Positions 36,794 to 39,477 of a stretch of 39,477 nt of DNA are shown here, one piece after another. A program made the position numbers and the translations under genes. The number at the start of each line of letters is the position of its first letter. Position 1 is the stretch's first letter. The stretch comes from Nitrosomonas sp. Nm34. GTDB lineage: Bacteria > Pseudomonadota > Gammaproteobacteria > Burkholderiales > Nitrosomonadaceae. The notes below the pieces were generated by a model, which saw nothing but the letters and a program-made list of their open reading frames with translations, searched no databases and was not told the origin of the DNA. The stretch is from assembly GCF_900113925.1 (NCBI RefSeq), contig NZ_FORD01000028.1:1-39477 (forward strand), written 5' to 3'.

Positions 36794-36873
36794 TTTTAAC
36801 GCTTAAACATACCGACATCAAAAAAGTGAAGCGGAGCGCAGCTTTTTTGATGTCGGTTATGACATTGTTAGGG
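36794..36873 (-). repeat. attC-like integron recombination site 1
   Basis: Read on the minus strand it starts with CCCTAAC directly after the pYEATS stop codon and ends with GTTAAAA, the positions expected for R'' (RYYYAAC) and R' (GTTRRRY). Between them is a 16-bp perfect inner stem (ACCGACATCAAAAAAG and its complement). The outer arms are poorly matched, so it is less certain than site 2. The inner stem could also serve as a transcription terminator. Confidence 0.55.
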
Positions 36874-37248
36874 TCAGTTTTCTTTGATGTCGTTTAAGGC
36901 CTCAAGTATTGAAGGCTCGGTAATATCTGCATAAGTTTCCGCCAGTGCCTCATATAGATTCCTTCTTACGGGAAGAGGATACTCCTGTGACCTGATTTTT
37001 GCTTGCACCTCATAATCCCCATAAGAGGTTAGCTCTTCAGCAAAATCAACCTCTTTATTTCTAGCTTCCCGAACGGGATCATAATACGCCGGATGAAGAT
37101 AGTATGTTACTGCATAGGTATCGTCGGGCGCATCCTTGACTGAAAGTCTAAGTTTGTAATGATTGTGATTTTTGGATTCGATTTTTTCAGGCTCCCCATT
37201 GGAACCTAGTACAAAAGACGCTATAAGTTTTGGTGATTTTATGTTCAT
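36874..37248 (-). CDS. pYEATS-like domain protein
   Basis: 124 aa from the ATG at 37248, with GAGGTG five bases upstream; a TTG four codons earlier is unlikely. The centre reads like the prokaryotic YEATS fold: a strand with HYKLRLSV, then TYAVTYYLHPAYYDP and FAEELTSYGDYEVQAKI, the characteristic 'VxYxLHPxxxxP ... F ... yGxfxV' pattern. The C-terminal ~40 residues are helical. pYEATS domains are proposed as sensor modules in bacterial conflict systems with membrane effectors. It follows the two-TM gene by 8 bp and its stop touches an attC-like site, so both form one cassette. Assignment is by motif and needs a profile search. Confidence 0.6.
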   Translation of the reverse strand: MNIKSPKLIASFVLGSNGEPEKIESKNHNHYKLRLSVKDAPDDTYAVTYYLHPAYYDPVREARNKEVDFAEELTSYGDYEVQAKIRSQEYPLPVRRNLYEALAETYADITEPSILEALNDIKEN

Positions 37249-37256
37249 ATTGCACC

Positions 37257-37847
37257 TCAATCGCGATCAACGCTTGGCGCTGGTAGCCAGAAACTTGAGT
37301 ACTTCGATATTAGTTGATTGCAATAAGCATCGACTTCATTTTCTATACCAGGCTCTGGGCCACTAAACTGCCAAGAGCGCTCTGCTATATTCCTATCGAC
37401 CAATTCGTACAGCTTTGCTTGAAGTGTTGGAAGTTTCTCCATCGGGGTTTCAGTTGCCAGCACTTGCAATAACTGATACTCAATTTGCATGCACTGTTGC
37501 TTGCAACTACGAAGTAGGCTACATCTTTTTTCAAGGTCTTCGCTACGTATGTAAAACTTGATAAGCCCCCAAATGACAAGTAGCACTATGGCCATCCATC
37601 CAAGCCAATTGCCAGAAAGGAACTCAGCTACAGTTGAAGGGTTGCCTACAGGGGCAGAAGTTCCCTGGCCTCCTGACAAAAAAACCATAACTGGATTGGC
37701 TATTCCGAAACCTGCAAGTAGAACAAATACCTCTCCTAGGTAAGAGTAAGCAATATACACCCTGTAAGGAGTCCATTTGTTAAGCCTTTTTCCAGTGATT
37801 AGATACGGACAAATTTCGACTCGTAATTTTCTCTCTATTGGATGCAC
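37257..37847 (-). CDS. Two-TM SLATT-like membrane protein
   Basis: 196 aa. GTG start with AAAGGAG eight bases upstream. Two membrane helices lie at about 30-57 and 81-100, followed by a charged, helical cytoplasmic region (101-185) with a coiled-coil-like stretch (SEDLEKRCSLLRSCKQQCMQIEYQ in part). This topology is that of SLATT-type effectors, which are thought to form membrane pores in conflict systems. The identity is suggested by topology and partner only; no invariant residue proves it. It starts 27 bp after the R'-like end of attC site 2 and is coupled to the pYEATS-like gene. Confidence 0.55.
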   Translation of the reverse strand: MHPIERKLRVEICPYLITGKRLNKWTPYRVYIAYSYLGEVFVLLAGFGIANPVMVFLSGGQGTSAPVGNPSTVAEFLSGNWLGWMAIVLLVIWGLIKFYIRSEDLEKRCSLLRSCKQQCMQIEYQLLQVLATETPMEKLPTLQAKLYELVDRNIAERSWQFSGPEPGIENEVDAYCNQLISKYSSFWLPAPSVDRD

Positions 37848-37874
37848 AAGCTTCTCCTTTTAGGATCTATTAAA

Positions 37875-37933
37875 TCCTAATGCCTCAAATCAGCCACGCA
37901 GTTCACTGCGTCGGCTGCATTTGATTGTTAGGC
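37875..37933 (-). repeat. attC integron recombination site 2 (59 bp)
   Basis: Exactly 59 bp. On the minus strand it begins with a perfect R'' box GCCTAAC and ends ATTAGGA, where GTTAGGA is expected. The folded strand has CAAAT/ATTTG, CAGCC/GGCTG and ACGCAGT/ACTGCGT stems, with unpaired G bases on one side, like the extrahelical bases of attC sites. The A instead of G at the crossover triplet may weaken recombination. The TIR gene's last 10 codons lie inside the site. Confidence 0.85.
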
Positions 37934-38610
37934 TTCCTCCTGCCATTTTCGCCATTGCTTGACAACAAGTTTAAGAGCTTATATATGCCGCTTGGCTGCG
38001 CAAGATCAATGTACAAATATGATGCGAGATCATTCGGAATATTTCCCTTGTCTAGCATGACAGGGAAGATTCTTGCCTTTGGCTCTTCTCCGCGTTTTTC
38101 ACTTATATTTCTCAGATCAAGGTACAGTTTAAGTTCTGATTTTGCAAATCCGGATTTATCAACTGAGTTCGCAGTTAAAACAGGGAGTATGTAATCAGAC
38201 TTCTTTAATCCTTCTTGTATAGCTTCAATCCAGTTCTCACCAGGACGCAAGTCTTTGGTATCAATCCAGACGTTAAAATTGTGCTCTTCTAGTGCCTTCG
38301 TTAATTCTGATACTCGGTCGCGATCCTCCTTTGCATAACTAAGAAACACCATTTTTTTAGGCTCAACACCTCTTGAAGAATTAGCGGTATATCTCGCGAT
38401 AGATTTTTCCCAAAGTTTCTGTTCTGTACGTGTCGCGATAAATTTAAAAAGCACAGCTATAAATGCTGTAAACGTTGTGGCAAGTATTGCGAACAATTCT
38501 ACGCTAATTCCTGATATTTCAAATTTAGCAAGAATTGCTATAAATGCGATTGCGACGCTTGCCAATGACGCAAGAGCTGATAACCATACGAGTTTGAATT
38601 TATTTCTCAT
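37903..38610 (-). CDS. Membrane-anchored TIR-domain protein
   Basis: 235 aa. Two N-terminal membrane helices (about 8-29 and 35-58), a linker, then a TIR domain (about 86-215) with the box MVFLSYAKEDRD (87-98), the BB-loop region VWIDTKDLRPGENW (114-127) and E159 in FAKSELKLYL at the position of the catalytic glutamate of TIR NADases. NAD+ cleavage or a signalling product is therefore likely. The start ATG is one base after the stop of the four-TM gene (TAAGATG), with GGGGGTGA before it, so the two are tightly coupled. The C-terminal tail PNNQMQPTQ is encoded by the attC site. Confidence 0.85.
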   Translation of the reverse strand: MRNKFKLVWLSALASLASVAIAFIAILAKFEISGISVELFAILATTFTAFIAVLFKFIATRTEQKLWEKSIARYTANSSRGVEPKKMVFLSYAKEDRDRVSELTKALEEHNFNVWIDTKDLRPGENWIEAIQEGLKKSDYILPVLTANSVDKSGFAKSELKLYLDLRNISEKRGEEPKARIFPVMLDKGNIPNDLASYLYIDLAQPSGIYKLLNLLSSNGENGRRKPNNQMQPTQ

Positions 38611-38611
38611 C

Positions 38612-39022
38612 TTAAGTCACCCCCTTCACCAAAAGAACAAATGCTACTAGCAGGCCAGCACCAACTAAATTGGCGATCACGCCGAGCCAAATAATCTGCG
38701 CTCGTGGGTCGTCGTTGCGGGGTTCCCAATCTTGATGTGTTGACATTATCCAAAGCAAGAGAAAGAAAGTAGTAGCAAGAAAACTACCTGTCTCTGCATA
38801 TTCTCTCGGAGAGACTGGATTCGATCCAGTCTGATTGGCTGCAACCAAATCAAAGATAAAAACCAACGCAGCTGACATAGCTGCCAGCGTAAATTCAACC
38901 CCAAGGAAAAAATCTTGTCTTTTCCATGTGGAGCCACGAACAAGTTTTTTAGCCATTGCTCCTGATAGGAGCAATGCGACTGGTATTCCAATTGCTATGA
39001 AGTATGGATTTTCGAGCCACAT
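38612..39022 (-). CDS. Four-TM membrane protein, partner of TIR protein
   Basis: 136 aa with four membrane helices (about 6-24, 38-61, 79-95 and 108-131) and short loops. I recognise no family. The stop codon is one base from the TIR start, so the two proteins are probably made in equal amounts and may form a complex through their membrane helices. In that case it could be the sensor, the anchor or the regulator of the TIR protein. The ribosome binding site is weak (AGGAAAA at about 12 bases). Confidence 0.7.
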   Translation of the reverse strand: MWLENPYFIAIGIPVALLLSGAMAKKLVRGSTWKRQDFFLGVEFTLAAMSAALVFIFDLVAANQTGSNPVSPREYAETGSFLATTFFLLLWIMSTHQDWEPRNDDPRAQIIWLGVIANLVGAGLLVAFVLLVKGVT

Positions 39023-39307
39023 ATAATTCGGATTTTCCTAAAACCTAGCTAGAATTAGACATCCGAAATGACAAAATGTATTACATCAAAAATGAAATCA
39101 AACACAATAAGCCACATGCTATCTCTTAAGTTTTATAAAATTTTGCAGTTTAACTTTTATCATAACAAAACTTATTAGATCCACAAATATGACGAATAAA
39201 CTATTATTTTTGGGCTAGTTACATGACAAGTTATCACACCTTATAAAATAGCAAGACGACTAGCTCCTTACTGCTTCACATTTGACATATTTGCCAATTA
39301 AATGCTA
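39023..39307. other. Leader region before the four-TM/TIR cassette
   Basis: 285 bp, AT-rich, with no gene. An inverted repeat ATTCGGAT/ATCCGAAAT lies at about 39027-39066, just before the start codon. No attC or attI-type site is clear. A promoter is expected but not identified. The right end is the IS element. Confidence 0.45.
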
Positions 39308-39477
39308 GGGTCTGTTGACGTTTTAAGATAAGTATTTCATAGGTAGAAACAAACTCGTAATATTGGGGTTCCCATACCACCCACAAAACGAGTTTGCGAT
39401 GCCCCGAATAATGCTCAATGATGAGTACTGGTCGAAGCTGGAGAAGATTCTGCTTCAAGAATCGATTTATAACAAGC
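39308..39477 (+). mobile_element. IS5-family insertion sequence, left end (partial)
   Basis: The element appears to begin at GGGTCTGTTGACGTTTTAAG (39308), preceded by CTA so that CTAG fits the YTAR target of IS5-type elements. The transposase starts about 90 bp inside, and the window ends within it. The other end is not visible. Confidence 0.75.
39399..39477 (+). CDS. IS5-family transposase (5' end only)
   Basis: The first 26 codons are present. The start MPRIMLNDEYWSKLEKILLQ is typical of IS5-group transposases, which usually begin with a similar M-P-R-x-M-L-x-D-E-x-W-x-x-L pattern. The DDE catalytic residues lie beyond the window. There is no clear ribosome binding site. Whether the element is intact cannot be judged. 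Confidence 0.8.
   Translation, partial: MPRIMLNDEYWSKLEKILLQESIYNK

Noticed and set aside
1..39477. CRISPR arrays and tRNA genes
   Set aside because: No regularly spaced direct repeats of CRISPR type and no tRNA cloverleaf apart from the tRNA-like part of ssrA were seen.

Overview
The window looks like a chromosomal stretch of a moderately AT-rich betaproteobacterium, most probably a Nitrosomonas-type ammonia oxidiser. This is an inference from gene content: an exosortase-A (PEP-CTERM) polysaccharide locus with prsK/prsR, a housekeeping set with betaproteobacterial order (slt-cca, proC-yggT-DUF167, mtaD-ubiG-gph), a tmRNA tag ANDENYALAA, and integron-type cassettes. No species-level claim is made.

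Layout. (1) 1-8.7 kb: minus-strand exosortase-A-associated genes: a polyprenyl-phosphate sugar transferase, histidine kinase PrsK, sigma-54 response regulator PrsR, an AMP-forming acyl-CoA ligase and a PLP-dependent decarboxylase. (2) 9.7-25.8 kb: core genes: dapF, an ABC exporter, slt-cca, gdhA, proC-yggT-DUF167, DUF2905, a four-gene GldG/DUF4340 ABC module reading into mutM, and an OmpA-family lipoprotein-like or periplasmic protein with its own promoter and terminator. (3) 25.9-28.6 kb: a decayed mtaD-like amidohydrolase, then ubiG, gph and ssrA (tmRNA). (4) 28.6 kb to the right edge: an accessory island that starts exactly at the 3' end of ssrA. It carries a P4-type tyrosine integrase, an AlpA-type regulator, a primase-VirE replication protein followed by an iteron-like repeat cluster, a zinc-ribbon protein, a frameshifted PD-(D/E)XK nuclease gene, and then a minus-strand group of integron-like cassettes ending at a truncated IS5-family element. 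The right attachment site is not in the window.

Seven copies of a ~103-bp MITE-like element with 20-bp terminal inverted repeats lie between the core genes. One sits inside the mtaD remnant with a TTA target duplication. Two others supply the stop codon, or part of it, of a neighbouring gene (cca, DUF2905).

The most interesting part is 36.8-39.0 kb. Two cassettes separated by attC-like sites each hold a two-gene, membrane-centred module that looks like a biological conflict (anti-phage) system. One is a pYEATS-like sensor with a SLATT-like two-TM protein. The other is a four-TM protein translationally coupled to a membrane-anchored TIR-domain protein whose last residues are encoded by the attC site. 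The function of both is predicted from domain type and context only.
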